Positions 25,101 to 39,170 of a DNA stretch of 64,000 nt are shown here, one piece after another. The stretch spans positions 8,528,842-8,592,841 of the forward strand of contig CAIIXF020000011.1 in the NCBI GenBank assembly GCA_903813345.2, given 5' to 3'. Origin of the DNA: Owenia fusiformis. Its lineage: Eukaryota; Annelida; Polychaeta; Sabellida; Oweniidae. Every line of letters starts with the position of its first letter. Within the stretch, counting starts at the first letter, position 1. Both the position numbers and the translations under genes were made by a program. The notes under the pieces are model-generated. The model was not told where the DNA came from, did not search any database, and worked only from the letters and a program-made list of their open reading frames with translations.

Positions 25101-28022
25101 TATTTTTACGTTTGCCAAAGGAGGGATGTATCGATTGACTTCTCTGTTAGGGGGATATATAATATCAAATTCGTCTTAAATCGCTTATGCAATTTGCGCT
25201 CTTGACACAATGTCAATTTTCCGACCAGTCGTACGTCACACTGGTAAATGCCAGTCCTTTGCAATTTTGTGAGACGTTTAAGTTTATATCTTGGAGTATG
25301 CTCTTGCATGGATTTAATGAATGATGTTCCCGTTCCTGATATATTTTATATCTAATTCGTCTTAAATCTATGATGCAATTTGTGCTCTGGAGGAAATGTC
25401 AATTTTCGGACCAGTCGTACGTAACGCTGGTGACAGCATGATATTTGTTATTTAGTGAGATGTTTCAGGATACATTTAGACATTTGCCCTACCGAGGACG
25501 TGTTGATTGGTCATACTATTCATGAGATATTGAGTATCTAATTTGTCATACAAGTCTGATTTACTTTGGGCTATGTACGGAATGTCAATTTTTGGACCAG
25601 CTGTACATCACACTGGTAGCAGTGACTAGTTTGCTATATTGTGAGACGTAATGTATATATTTTTTACGTTTGCCAAGGGAGGGATGTATCGATTGACTTC
25701 TCGGTTAGGGGGATATATAATATCCAATTCGTCTTAAATCGCTTATGCAATTTGCGCTCTTGACGAAATGTCAATTTTCCACCAGTCGTACGTCACACTG
25801 GTACATGCCAGTCCTTTGCAATTTTGTGAGACGTTTAAGTATATATCTTGGAGTATGCTCTTGAATGGATTTAATGAATTATGTTCCCGTTCGTGATATA
25901 TTTTATATCTAATTCGTCTTAAATCTATGATGCAGTTTGTGCTCTGGAGGAAATGTCAATTTTTCGGACCAGTCGTGCATAACGCTGGTGGCAGCATGAT
26001 ATTTGTTATTTAGTGAGATGTTTCAGGATACATTTTTACATTTTTCCTACCGAGGACTTGTTGATTGGTCATTCTATTCATGATATATTGAGTATCTTAT
26101 TTGTCATACAAGTCTGATTTACTTTGGGCTATGTACGGAATGTCAATTTTCGGACCAGCTGTACATCGCACTGGTAGCAGCGACTAGTTTGATATATTGT
26201 GAGACGTTTATGTATATATTTTTACTTTTGCCAAAGGAGGGATGTATCGATTGACTTCTCTGTTAGGGGGATATATAATATCTAATTCGTCTTAAATCGC
26301 TTATGCAATTTGCGCTCTTGACGAAATGTCAATTTCCCGACCAGTCGTACGTCACACTGGTACATGCCAGTCCTTTGCAATTTTGTGAGACGTTTAAGTA
26401 TATATATTGGAGTATGCTGTTGAATGGATTTAATGAATGATGTTCCCGTTCGTGATATATTTTATATCTAATTCGTCTTAAAATCTAAATGATGTTCCCG
26501 TTCGTGATATATTTTATATCTAATTCGTCTTAAAATCTATGATGCAGTTTGTGCTCTGGAGGAAATGTCAATTTTCGGACCAAGCGTACGTAACGCTGGT
26601 GACAGCATGATATTTGTTATTTAGTGAGATCTTCCAGGATACATTTTGACATATGCCCTACCGAGGACTTGTTGATTGGTCATACTATTATTGAGATATT
26701 GAGTATATAATATGTCAAACAAGTCTGATTTACTTTGGGCTATGTACGGAATGTCAATTTTCGGACCAGCTGTACATCACACTGGTAGCAGCGACTATTT
26801 TGATATATTGTAAGACGTTTATGTATATATTTTTACGTTTGCCAAAGGAGGGATGTATCGATTGACTTCTCTGTTAGGGGGATATATAATATCCAATTCG
26901 TCTTAAATCGCTTATGCAATTTGCGCTTTTGACGAAATGTCAATTTTCCGACCAGTCGTACGTCACACTGGTACATGCCAGTCCTTTGCAATTTTGTGAG
27001 ACGTCTAAGTGTATATGTTGGAGTATGCTCTTGAATGGATTTAATGAATGATGTTCCCGTTCGTGATATATCTTATATCTAATTCGTCTTAAATCTATGA
27101 TGCAGTTAGTATTCTGGAGAAAATGTCAATTTTCGGACCAGTCGTACGTAACGCTGGTGACAGCATGATATTTGTTATTTAGTGAGATGTTTCAGGATAC
27201 ATTTTGACATTTGCCCTACCGAGGACTTGTTGATTGGCCATTCTATTCATGAGATATTGAGTATCTAATTTGTCATACAAGTCTGATTTACTTTGGGCTA
27301 TGTACGAAATGTCAATTTTCTGACCAGGTGTACATCGAACTGGTAGCAGCGACTAGTTTGATATATTGTGAGACGTTTATATATATATTTTTACGTTTGC
27401 CAAAGGAGGGATGTATCGATTGACTTCTCTGTTAGGGGGATATATAATATCCAATTCGTCTTAAATCGCTTATGCAATTTGCACTCTTGACGAAATGTCA
27501 ATTTTCCGAAGAGTCGTACGTCACACTGGTACATGCCAGTCCTTTGCAATTTTGTGAGACGTTTAAGTATATATTTTGGAGTATGCTCTTGAATGGATTT
27601 AATGAATGATGTTCCCGTTCGTGATATATTTTATATCTATTTCGTCTTAAATCTATGATGCAGTTTGTGCTCTGGAGGAAATGTCAATTTTCGGACCAGT
27701 CGTACGTAACGCTGGTGACAGCATGATATTTGTTATTTAGTGAGATGTTTCAGGATACATTTTGACATTTTCCCTACCGAGGACGTGTTGATTGGTCATA
27801 CCATTCGTGAGATATTGAGTATCTAATTTGTCATACAAGTCTGATTTACTTTGGGCTATGTACGAAATGTCAATTTTCTGACCAGCTGTACATCGAACTG
27901 GTAGCAGCGACTAGTTTGATATATTGTGAGACGTTTATATATATATTTTTACGTTTGCCAAAGGAGGGATGTATCGATTGACTTCTCTGTTAGGGGGATA
28001 TATAATATCCAATTCGTCTTAA
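22183..28022. repeat. Satellite array, block 5
   Basis: About ten A-B-C units. Positions 24,510-27,330 are the sister block of 12,880-16,200 (block 2 to 3) but lack the 630-bp element. A B-C segment with the variant CATCGAACTGGTAGCAG and TTTATATATATATTTTT occurs twice (27,330 and 27,895). A short direct duplication of about 52 bp is present at 26,434-26,538. The block is cut at a TTAA by the element at 28,023. No gene is seen. Confidence 0.95.
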
Positions 28023-28524
28023 AGCCCCCGATAAATCGGGCTACGTATACCGCCGTGTTTACATTAGGGGATTAGAAGAGTTTATTTTTTATTTAGGTAT
28101 GCAAGCTACGTATATCAATATTAGGCCTTCATTCATGTACTCGTGTGCATGTAATCAGCATGCCCTTCAATATTATGTAAACCAGGCTATTCAAGTACTA
28201 TATAATGTACACTATTTATGTGTGTACTACATACAATACAATTCCCTGGGAAACAAAACACAAATACTTTTTATATGTTCAAAATGAGCCATTTGATTGA
28301 TGCAAACACTAAATAGCTTCATAAATAACATCTACAAAGTATATCTAATAGTAATTTTCAATTTCAATGGTGAAACTTCCCTGGTTACGATTATATGGGA
28401 AATCATCACGAGACGAAGATCGTTCGCCTTCCTGGCTTACCTCTGAAGCCTGTACCGTGGTAATCTCTTTATATAGTTTAGCGAGAGCGGTGCGCCTGCG
28501 CAGTTTTAAACTTTGGCGCACACT
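28023..28524. mobile_element. 502-bp TTAA-flanked element with a terminal hairpin
   Basis: The satellite reading GTCTTAAATCGCTTATG is interrupted at TTAA (28,019-28,022), which is repeated at the far side (28,525-28,528). Inside, the left end starts AG followed by CCCCCGAT-AA-ATCGGG, a hairpin of about 8 bp stem, and the right end, read inward, starts AGTGTGCGCC. TTAA target duplications are established for piggyBac and Kolobok type transposons, but the ends share only a couple of bases, so the family is uncertain. GC content rises at the right end (GAGAGCGGTGCGCCTGCGC near 28,482). The 62-codon open frame at 28,099 has no recognisable motif and is not called as a gene. Confidence 0.7.
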
Positions 28525-31500
28525 TTAAATCGCTTATGCAATTTGCGCTCTTGACGAAATGTCAATTTTCCGAAGAGTCGTACGTCACACTGGTACATGC
28601 CAATCCTTTGCAATTTTGTGAGACATTTAAGTATATATTTTTTGGTATGCTCTTGAATGGATTTAATGAATGATGTTCCCGTTCATGATATATTTTATAT
28701 CTAATTCGTCTTAAATCTATGATGCAGTTTGTGCTCTGGAGGAAATGTCAATTTTCGGACCAGTCGTACGTAACGCTGGTGGCAGCATGATATGTGTTAT
28801 TTAGTGAGATGTTTCAGGATACATTTTGACATTTTCCCTACCTAGGACTTGTTGATTGGTCATACTATTCATGAGATATTGAGTATCTAATTTGTCATAC
28901 AAGTCTGATTTACTTTGGGCTATGAACGGAATGTCAATTTTCGGACTAGCTGAACATCGCACTGGTAGCAGCGACTAGTTTGATATATTGTGAGACGTTT
29001 ATGTATATATTTCTACGTTTGCCAAAGGAGGGATGTATCGATTGACTTCTCTGTTAGGGGGATATATAATATCCAATTCGTCTTAAATCGCTTATGCAAT
29101 TTGCGCTCTTGACGAAATGTCAATTTTCCGACCAGTCGTACGTCACACTGTTACATGCCAGTCCTTTGCAATTTTGTGAGACATTTAAGTATATATTTTT
29201 GAGTATGCTCTTGAATGGATTTAATGAATGATGTATCCGTTCGTGATATATTTTATATCTACTTCGTCTTAAATCTATGATGCAGTTTGTGCTCTGGAGG
29301 AAATGTCAATTTTCGGACCAGTCGTACGTAACGCTAGTGACAGAATGATATTTGTTATTTAGTGAGATGTTTCAGGATACATTTTCACATTTGCCCTACC
29401 GAGGACGTGTTGATTGGTCATACTATTCATGAAATTTTGAGTATCTAATTTGTCATACAAGTCTGATTTACTTTGGGCTATGTACGAAATGTCAATTTTC
29501 GGACCAGCTGTACATCGCACTGGTAGCAGCGACTAGTTTGCTATATTGTGAGACGTTAATGTATATATTTTTACGTTTGCCAAGGGAGGGATGTATCGAT
29601 TGACTTCTCTGTTAGGGGGATATATAATATCCAATCCGTCTTAAATCGCTTATGCAATTTGCGCTCTTAACGAAATGTCAATTTTCCGACCAGTCGTACG
29701 TCACACTGGTACATGCCAGTCCTTTGCAGTTTTGTGAGACGTCTAAGTATATATCTTGGAGTATGCTCTTGAATGGATTTAATGAATGATGTTCCCGTCC
29801 GTGATATATCTTATATCTTATTAGTCTTAAATCTATGATGCAGTTTGTGCTCTGGAGGAAATGTCAATTTTCGGACCAGTCGTACTTAACGCTGGTGACA
29901 GCATGATATTTGTTATTTAGTGAGATGTTTCAGGATACATTTTGACATTTGCCCTACTGAGGACTGAGGACTTGTTGATTGGTCATTCTATTCATGAGAT
30001 ATTGAGTATCTAATTTGTCATACAAGTCTGATTTACTTTGGGATATGTACGGAATGTCAATTTTCGGACCAGCTGTACATCGCACTGGTAGCAGCGACTA
30101 GTTTGGTATATTGTGAGACGTTAATGTATATATTTTTACGTTTGCCAAGGGAGGGATGTATCGATTGACTTCTCTGTTAGGGGGATATATAATATCAAAT
30201 TCGTCTTAAATCGCTTATGCAATTTGCGCTCTTGACTAAATGTCAATTTCCCGACCAGTCGTACGTCACACTGGTACATGCCAGTCCTTTGCAATTTTGT
30301 GAGACGTTTAAGTATATATCTTGGAGTATGCTCTTGAATGGATTTAATAAATGATGTTTCTGTTGGTGATATATTCTATATCGAATTCGTCTTAAATCTA
30401 TGATGCAGTTTGTGCTCTGGAGGAAATGTCAATTTTCGGACCAGTCGTACGTAACGCTGGTGGCAGCATGATATTTGTTATTTAGTGAGATGTTTCAGGA
30501 TACATTTTTACATTTGCCCTACCGAGGACTTGTTGATTGGTCATTCTATTCATGAGATATTGAGTATCTTATTTGTCATACAAGTCTGATTTACTTTAGG
30601 CTATGTACGGAATGTCAATTTTCGGACCAGCTGTACATCACACTGGTAGCAGCTACTATTTTGATATATTGTAAGATGTTTATGTATATATTTTTACGTT
30701 TGCCAAAGGAGGGATGTATCGATTGACTTCTCTGTTAGGGGGATATATAATATCAAATTCGTCTTAAATCGCTTATGCAATTTGCGCTCTTGACAAAATG
30801 TCAATTTTACGACCAGTCGTACGTCACACTGGTACATGCCAGTCCTTTTCAATTTTGTGAGACGTTTAAGTATATATCTTGGAGTATGCTCTTGAATGGA
30901 TGCAATGAGTGATGTTCCCGTTCATGATATATTTTATATCTAATTCGTCTTAAATCTATGATGCAATTTGTGCTCTGGAGGAAATGTCAATTTTCGGACC
31001 AGTCGTACGTAACGCTGGTGACAGCATGATATTTGTTATTTAGTGAGATGTTTCAGGATACATTTTGACATTTGCCCTACCGTGGACGTGTTGATTGGTC
31101 ATACTATTCATGAGATATTGAGTATCTAATTTGTCATACAAGTCTGATTTACTTTGGGCTATGTACGGAATGTCAATTTTTGGACCAGCTGTACATCAAA
31201 CTGGTAGCAGTGACTAGTTTGCTATATTGTGAGACGTTAATGTATATATTTTTTTACGTTTGCCAAGGGAGGGATGTATCGATTGACTTCTCGGTTAGGG
31301 GGATATATAATATCCAATTCGTCTTAAATCGCTTATGCAATTTGCGCTCTTGACGAAATGTCAATTTTCCGACCAGTCATACGTCACACTGGTACATGCC
31401 AGTCCTTTGCAATTTTGTGAGACGTTTAAGTATATATCTTGGAGTATGCTCTTGAATGGATTTAATGAATGATGTTCCCGTTCGTGATATATTTTATATC

Positions 31501-34500
31501 TAATTCGTCTTAAATCTATGATGCAGTTTGTGCTCTGGAGGAAATGTCAATTTTCGGACCAGGCGTACGTAACGCTGGTGGCACCATGATATTTGTTATT
31601 TAGTGAGATCTTCCAGGATACATTTTGACATTTGACCTACCGAAGACTTGTTGATTGGTCATACTTGGTTGAGATATTGAGTATATAATATGTCATACAA
31701 GTCTGGTTTACTTTGGGCTATGTACGGAATGTCAATTTTCGGACCAGTTGTACATCACACTGGTATCAGCGACTATTTTGATATATTGTAAGACGTTTAT
31801 GTATATATTTTTACGTTTGCCAAAGGAGGGATGTATCGATTGACTTCTCTGTTAGGGGGATATATAATATCCAATTCGTCTTAAATCGCTTATGCAATTT
31901 GCGCTCTTGACGAAATGTCAATTTTCCGACCAGTCGTACGTCACACTGGTACATGCCAGTCCTTTGCAATTTTGTGAGACGTCTAAGTATATATCTTGGA
32001 GTATGCTCTTGAATGGATTTAATGAATGATGTTCCCGTTCGTGATATATCTTATATCTAATTCGTCTTAAATCTATGATGCAGTTTGTGCTCTGGAGGAA
32101 ATGTCAATTTTCGGACCAGTCGTACTTAACGTTGGTGACAGCATGATATTTGTTATTTAGTGAGATGTTTTGGGATACATTTTGACATTTGCCCTACCTA
32201 GGACTTGTTGATTGGTCAAACTATTCATGAGATATTGAGTATCTAATTTGTCATACAAGTCTGATTTACTTTGGGCTATGAACGGAATGTCAATTTTCGG
32301 ACTAGCTGTACATCGCACTGGTAGCAGCGACTAGTTTGATATATTGTTGGACGTTTATGTATATGTTTTTACGTTTGCCAAAGGAGGGATGTATCGATTG
32401 ACTTCTCTGTTAGGAGGATATATAATATCCATTTCGTCTTAAATCACTTATGCAATTTGCGCTCTTGACGAAATGTCAATTTTCCGACCAGTCGTACGTC
32501 ACACTGTTACATGCCAGTCCTTTGCAATTTTCTGAGACGTTTAAGTATATATTTTTGAGTATGCTCTTGAATGGATTTAATGAATTATGTTCCCGTTCGT
32601 GATATATTTTATATCTAATTCGTCTTAAATCTATGATGCAGTTTGTGCTCTGGAGGAAATGTCAATTTTCGGACCAGTCGTACGTAACGCTGGTGACAGC
32701 ATGATATTTGTTATTTAGTGAGATGTTTCAGGATACATTTTGACATTTGCCCTACCGAGGACGTGTTGATTGGTCATACTATTCATAAAATTTTGAGTAT
32801 CTAATTTGTCATACAAGTCTGATTTACTTTGGGCTATGTACGGAATGTCAATTTTCGGACCAGCTGTACATTGCACTGGTAGCAGCGACTAGTTTGCTAT
32901 ATTGTGAGACGTTAATGTATATATTTTTACGTTTGCCAAGGGAGGGATGTATCGATTGACTTCTCTGTTAAGGGGATATATAATATCCAATCCGTCTTAA
33001 ATCGCTTATGCAATTTGCGCTCTTGATGAAATGTCAATTTTCCGACCAGTCGGACGTCACACTGTTACATGCCAGTCCTTTGCAATTTTGTGAGACGTTT
33101 AAGTATATATTTTGGAGTATGCTCTTGAATGGATTTAATGAATGATGTTCCCGTTCGTGATATATTTTATATCTAATTCGTCTTAAATCTATGATGCAGT
33201 TTGTGCTCTGGAGGAAATGTCAATTTTTCGGACCAGTCGTACGTAACGCTGGTGGCAGCATGATATTTGTTATTTAGTGATATGTTTCAGGATACATTTT
33301 TACATTTTCCCTACCGAGGACTTGTTGATTGGTCATTCTATTCATGCTATATTGAGTATTTTATTTGTCATACAAGTCTGATTTACTTTGGGCTATGTAC
33401 GGAATGGCAATTTTCGGACCAGCTGTACATCGCACCGGTAGCAGAGACTAGTTTGATATATTGTGAGACGTTTATGTATATATTTCTACGTTTGCCAAAG
33501 GAGGGATGTATCGATTGACTTCTCTGTTAGGGGGATATATAATATCCAATTCGTCTTAAATCGCTTATCCAATATGCGCTCTTGACGAAATGTCAATTTC
33601 CCGACCAGTCGTACGTCACACTGGTACATGCCAATCCTTTGCAATTTTGTGAGACGTTTAAATATATATCTTGGAGTATGCTCTTGAATGGATTTAATGA
33701 ATGATGTTCCCGTTCGTGATATATTTTATTTCTAATTAGTCTTAAATCTATGATGCAGTTTGTGCTCTGGAGGAAATGTCAATTTTCGGACCAGTTGTAC
33801 GTAACGCTGGTGGCAGCATGATATTTGTTATTTAGTGAGATGTTTCAGGATACATTTTTACATTTGCCCTACCGAGGACTTGTTGATTGGTCATTCTATT
33901 CATGAAATGTTGAGTATCTAATTTGTCATACAAGTCTGATTTACTTTGGGCTATGTATGGAATGTCAATTTTCGGACCAGCTGTACATTGCACTGGTAGC
34001 AGCGACTAGTTTTATATATTGTGAGACGTTTATGTATATATTTTTACGTTTGCCAAAGGAGGGGTGTGTCGATTGACTTCTCTGTTAGGGGGATATATAA
34101 TATCCAATTCGTCTTAAATCGCTTATGTTATTTTGCGCTCTTGACGAAATGTATTTTTCGGACCAGTCGTACGTAACGCTGGTGGCAGCATGATATTTGT
34201 TATTTAATGAGATGTTTCAGGATACATTTTTACATTTGCCCTAGCGAGGACTTGTTGATTGGTCATTCTATTCATGAGATATTGAGTATCTAATTTGTCA
34301 TACAAGTCTGATTTACTTTGGGCTATGTACGGAATGTCAATTTTCTGACCAGCTGTACATTGCACTGGTAGCAACGACTAGTTTGATATATTGTGAGACG
34401 TTTATGTATATATTTTTACGTTTGCCAAAGGAGGGATGTGTCGATTGACTTCTCTGTTAGGGGGATATATAATATCCAATTCGTCTTAAATCGCTTATGT

Positions 34501-37500
34501 AATTTTGCGCTCTTGACGAAATGTCAATTTTCCGACCAGTCGTGCGTCACACTGGTACATGCCAGTCCTTTGCAATTTTGTGAGACGTTTAAGTATATAT
34601 TTTGGAGTATGCTCTTGAATGGATTTAATGAATGATGTTCCTGTTCGTGATATATTTTATATCTAATTCGTCTTAAATCTATGATGCAGTTTGTGCTCTG
34701 GAGGAAATGTCAATTTTCGGACCAGTCGTACGTAACGCTGGTGACAGCATGATATTTGTTATTTAGTGAGATGTTTCAGGATACATTTTTATATTTGCCC
34801 TACCGGGGACGTGTTGATTGGTCATACTATTCATGAGATATTGAGTATCTAATTTGTCATTCAAGTCTGATTTACTTTGGGCTATGTACGGAATGTCAAT
34901 TTTCTGACCAGCTCTACATCGCACTGGTAGTAGCGACTAGTTTGATATATTTTGAGACGCTTATGTATATATGTTTACGTTTGCTAAAGGAGAGATGTGT
35001 CGATTGACTTCTCTGTTAGGGGGAGATATAATATCCAATTCGTCTTAAATCGCTTATGCAATTTGCACTCTTGACGAAATGTCAATTTTCCGAAGAGTCG
35101 TACGTCACACTGGTACATGCCAGTCCTTTGCAATTTTGTGAGACGTTTAAGTATATATTTTGGAGTATGCTCTTGAATGGATTTAATGAATGATGTTCCC
35201 GTTCGTGATATATTTTATATCTAATTCGTCTTAAATCTATGATGCAGTTTGTGCTCTGGAGGAAATGTCAATTTTCGGACCAGTCGTACGTAACACTGGT
35301 GACAGCATGATACTTGTTATTTAGTGAGATGTTTCAGGATACATTTTGACATTTGCCCTACCGAGGACTTGTTGATAGGTCATACTATTCATGAGATATT
35401 GAGTATCTAATTTGTCATACAAGTCTGATTTACTTTGGGCTATGTACGGAATGTCAATTTTCGGACCAGCTGTACATCGCACTGGTACACTGGTAGCAGC
35501 TACTATTTTGATATATTGTGAGACGTTTATGTATTTATTTTTACGTTTGCCAAAGGAGGGATGTATCGATTGACTTCTCTGTTAGGGGGATATATAATGT
35601 CCAATTCGTCTCAAATCACTTATGCAATTTGCGCTCTTGACGGAATGTCAATTTTCCGACCAGTCGTACGTAACACTGGTACATGTCAACCCTTTGCAAT
35701 TTTGTGAGACGTTTAAGTATATATTTTGGAGTATGCTCTTGAATGGATTTAATGAATGATGTTCCCGTTCCTGATATATTTTATATCTAATTCGTCTTAA
35801 ATCTATGATGCAGCTTGTGCTCTGGAGGAAATGTCAATTTTCGGACCAGTCGTACGTAACGCTGGTGGCAGCATTAAAAATTGATATTTAGTGAGATGTT
35901 TCAGGATACATTTTGACATTTGCCCTACCGAGGACCTATTGATTGGTCATACTATTCATGTGAGATATTGAGTATCTAATTTGTCATACAAGTCTGATTT
36001 ACTTTGGGCTATGTACGGAATGTCAATTTTCGGACCAGCTGTACATCGCACTGGTAGCAGCGACTAGTTTGATATATTGTGAGACGTTTATGTATATATT
36101 TTTACGTTTGCTTAAGGAGGGATGTATCGATTGACTTCTCTGTTAGGGGGATATATAATATCCAATTCGTCTTAAATTGCTTATGCAATTTGCGCTCTTG
36201 ACGAAATGTCAATTTTCCGAAGAGTCGTACGTCACACTGGTACATGCCAGTCCTTTGCAATTTCGTGAGACGTTTAAGTATATATTTTGGAGTATGCTCT
36301 TGAATGGATTTAATGAATGATGTTCCCGTTCGTGATATATTTTATATCTAATTCGTCTTAATTCTTTGATGCAGTTTGTGCTCTTGAGGAAATGTCAATT
36401 TTCGGACCAGTCGTACGTAACCCTGGTGGCAGCATGATATTTGTTATTTAGTGAGATGTTTCAGGATACATTTTTACATTTGCCCTACCGAGGACTTGTT
36501 GATTGGCCATTCTATTCATGAGATATTGAGTATCTAATTTGTCATACAAGTCTGATTTACTTTGTGCTATGTACGAAATGTCAATTTTCTGACCAGCTGT
36601 ACATCGCACTGGTAGCAGCGACTAGTTTGATATATTGTGAGACGTTTATGTATATATTTTTACGTTTGCCAAAGGAGGGATGTATCGATTGACTTCTCTG
36701 TTAGGGGGATATAAAATATCCAATTCGTCATAAATCACTTATGCAATTTGCGCTCTTGACGAAATGTCAATTTTTCGAAGAGTCGTACGTCACACTGGTA
36801 CATGCCAGTCCTTTGCAATTTCGTGAGACGTTTAAGTATATATTTTGGAGTATGCTCTTGAATGGATTTAATGAATGATGTTCCCGTTCGTGATATATTT
36901 TATATCTAATTCGTCTTAAATCTATGATGCAGTTTGTGCTCTGGAGGATATGTCAATTTTCGGACCAGTCGTACGTAACGCTGGTGGCAGTATGATATTT
37001 GTTATTCAGTGAGATGTTTCAGGATACATTTTTACATTTGCCCTACCGAGAACTTGTTGATTGGTCATTCTATTCATGAGATATTGAGTATCTTATTTGT
37101 CATACAAGTCTAATTTAGTTTGGGCTATGTACGGAATGTCAATTTTCGGACCAGCTGTACATCGCACTGGTAGCAGCGACTAGTTTGATATATTGTGAGA
37201 CGTTTATGTATACATTTTTACGTTTGCTAAAGGAGGGATGTATCGATTGACGTCTCTGTTAGGGGGATATATAATATCCAATTTGTCTTAAATTGCTTAT
37301 GCATTTTTCGCTCTTGACGAAATGTCAATTTCCCGACCAGTCGTACGTCACACTGGTACATGCCAGTCCTTTGCAATTTTGTGAGACGTTTAAGTATATA
37401 TTTTAGAGTATGCTCTTGAATGGATTTAATGAATGATGTTCCCGTTCGTGATATATTTTATATCTAATTCGTCTTAAATCTATGATGCAGTTTGTGCTCT

Positions 37501-39170
37501 GGAGGAAATGTCAATTTTCGGACCAGTCGAACGTAACGCTGGTGACAGCATGATATTTGTTATTTAGTGAGATGTTTCAGGATACATTTTGACATTTGCC
37601 CTACCGAGAACTTGTTGATTGGTCATTCTATTCATGAGATATTGAGTATCTAATTTGTCATACAAGTCTGATTTATTTTGGGCTATGTACGGAATGTCAA
37701 TTTTCGGACCAGCTGTACATCGCACTGGTAGCAGCGACTAGTTTGATATATTGTGAGACGTTTATGTATATATTTTTACGTTTGCCAAAGGAGGGATGTA
37801 TCGATTGACTTCTCTGTTAGGGGGATATATAATATCCAATTCGTTTTAAATCGCTTATGCAATTTGCGCTTTTGACTGAATGTCAATTTTCCGACCAGTC
37901 GTACGTCACACTGGTACATGCCAGTCCTTTGCAATTTTGTGAGACGTTTAAGTATATATTTTGGAGTATGTTCTTGAATGGATTTAATGAATGATGTTCC
38001 CGTTCGTGATATATTTTATATCTAATTCGTCTTAAATCTATGATGCAGTTTGTGCTCTGGAGGAAATGTCAATTTTTGGACCAGTCGTACGTAACGCTGG
38101 TGACAGCATGATATTTGTTATTTAGTGAGATGTTTCAGGATACATTTTGACATTTGCCCTACCGAGAACTTGTTGATTGGTCATTCTATTCATGAGATAT
38201 TGAGTATCTAATTTGTCATACAAGTCTGATTTATTTTGGGCTATGTACGGAATGTCAATTTTCGGACCAGCTGTACATCGCACTGGTAGCAGCGACTAGT
38301 TTGATATATTGTGAGACGTTTATGTATAAATTTTTACGTTTGCTAAAGGAGGGATGTATCGATTGACTTCTCTGTTAGGGGGATATATAATATCCAATTT
38401 GTCTTAATCGCTTATGCATTTTTCGCTCTTGACGAAATGTCAAATTCCCGACCAGTCGTACGTCACACTGGTACATGCCAGTCCTTTGCAATTTTGTGAG
38501 ACGTTTAAGTATATATTTTGGAGTATGCTCTTGAATGGATTTAATGAATGATGTTCCCGTTCGTGATATATTTTATATCTTATTCGTCTTAAATCTATGA
38601 TGCAGTTTGTGCTCTGGGGGAAATCTCAATTTTCGGACCAGTCGTACGTAACGCTGGTGACAGCATGATATTTGTTATTTAGTGAGATGTTTCAGGATAC
38701 ATTTTGACATTTGCCCTACCGAGGACGTGTTGATTGGTCATACTATTCAAGAGATTTTGAGTATCTAAATTGTTATACAAGTCTGATTTACTTTGGGCTA
38801 TGTACTGAATGTCAGTTTTCGGACCAGCTGTACATCGCACTGGTAGCAGCGACTAGTTTGCTATATTGTGAGACGTTAATGTATATATTTTTACGTTTGC
38901 CAAGGGAGGGATGTATCGGTTGACTTCTCTGTTAGGGGGATATATAATATCCAATCCGTCTTAAATCGCTTATGCAATTTGCGCTCTTGACGAATTGTCA
39001 ATTTTCCGACCAGTCGTACGTCACACTGGTACATGCCAGTCCTTTGCAATTTTGTGAGACGTTTAAGTATATATTTTGGAGTATGCTCTTGAATGGATTT
39101 AATGAATGATGTTCCCGTTCGTGATATATTTTATATCTTATTCGTCTTAAATCTATGATGCAGTTTGTGC
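28525..39170. repeat. Satellite array, block 6 (main uninterrupted array)
   Basis: About 19 A-B-C units without insertion. Positions 28,900-30,560 share variants with 16,200-17,840 (GACTAGCTG, ACTGTTACATGCC, GTGACAGAATG, CAATCCGTC). Positions 31,400-33,000 share variants with 15,470 onward (GAGATCTTCCAGGATAC, GATATATTGTAAGACG). Small local changes include an 8-bp duplication ACACTGGT near 35,482. A unit at 33,267-33,518 and one at 38,711-38,923 happen to be open for 70 to 83 codons; sister units carry stops in the same frame. No gene is seen. Confidence 0.95.

Noticed and set aside
28099-28287. 62-codon frame within the TTAA element
   Set aside because: Too short, low complexity, and no transposase motif.
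1-39170. A CENP-B box in the satellite
   Set aside because: No stretch resembling the TTCG....A..CGGG consensus was found in any monomer class; the conserved box here is different.
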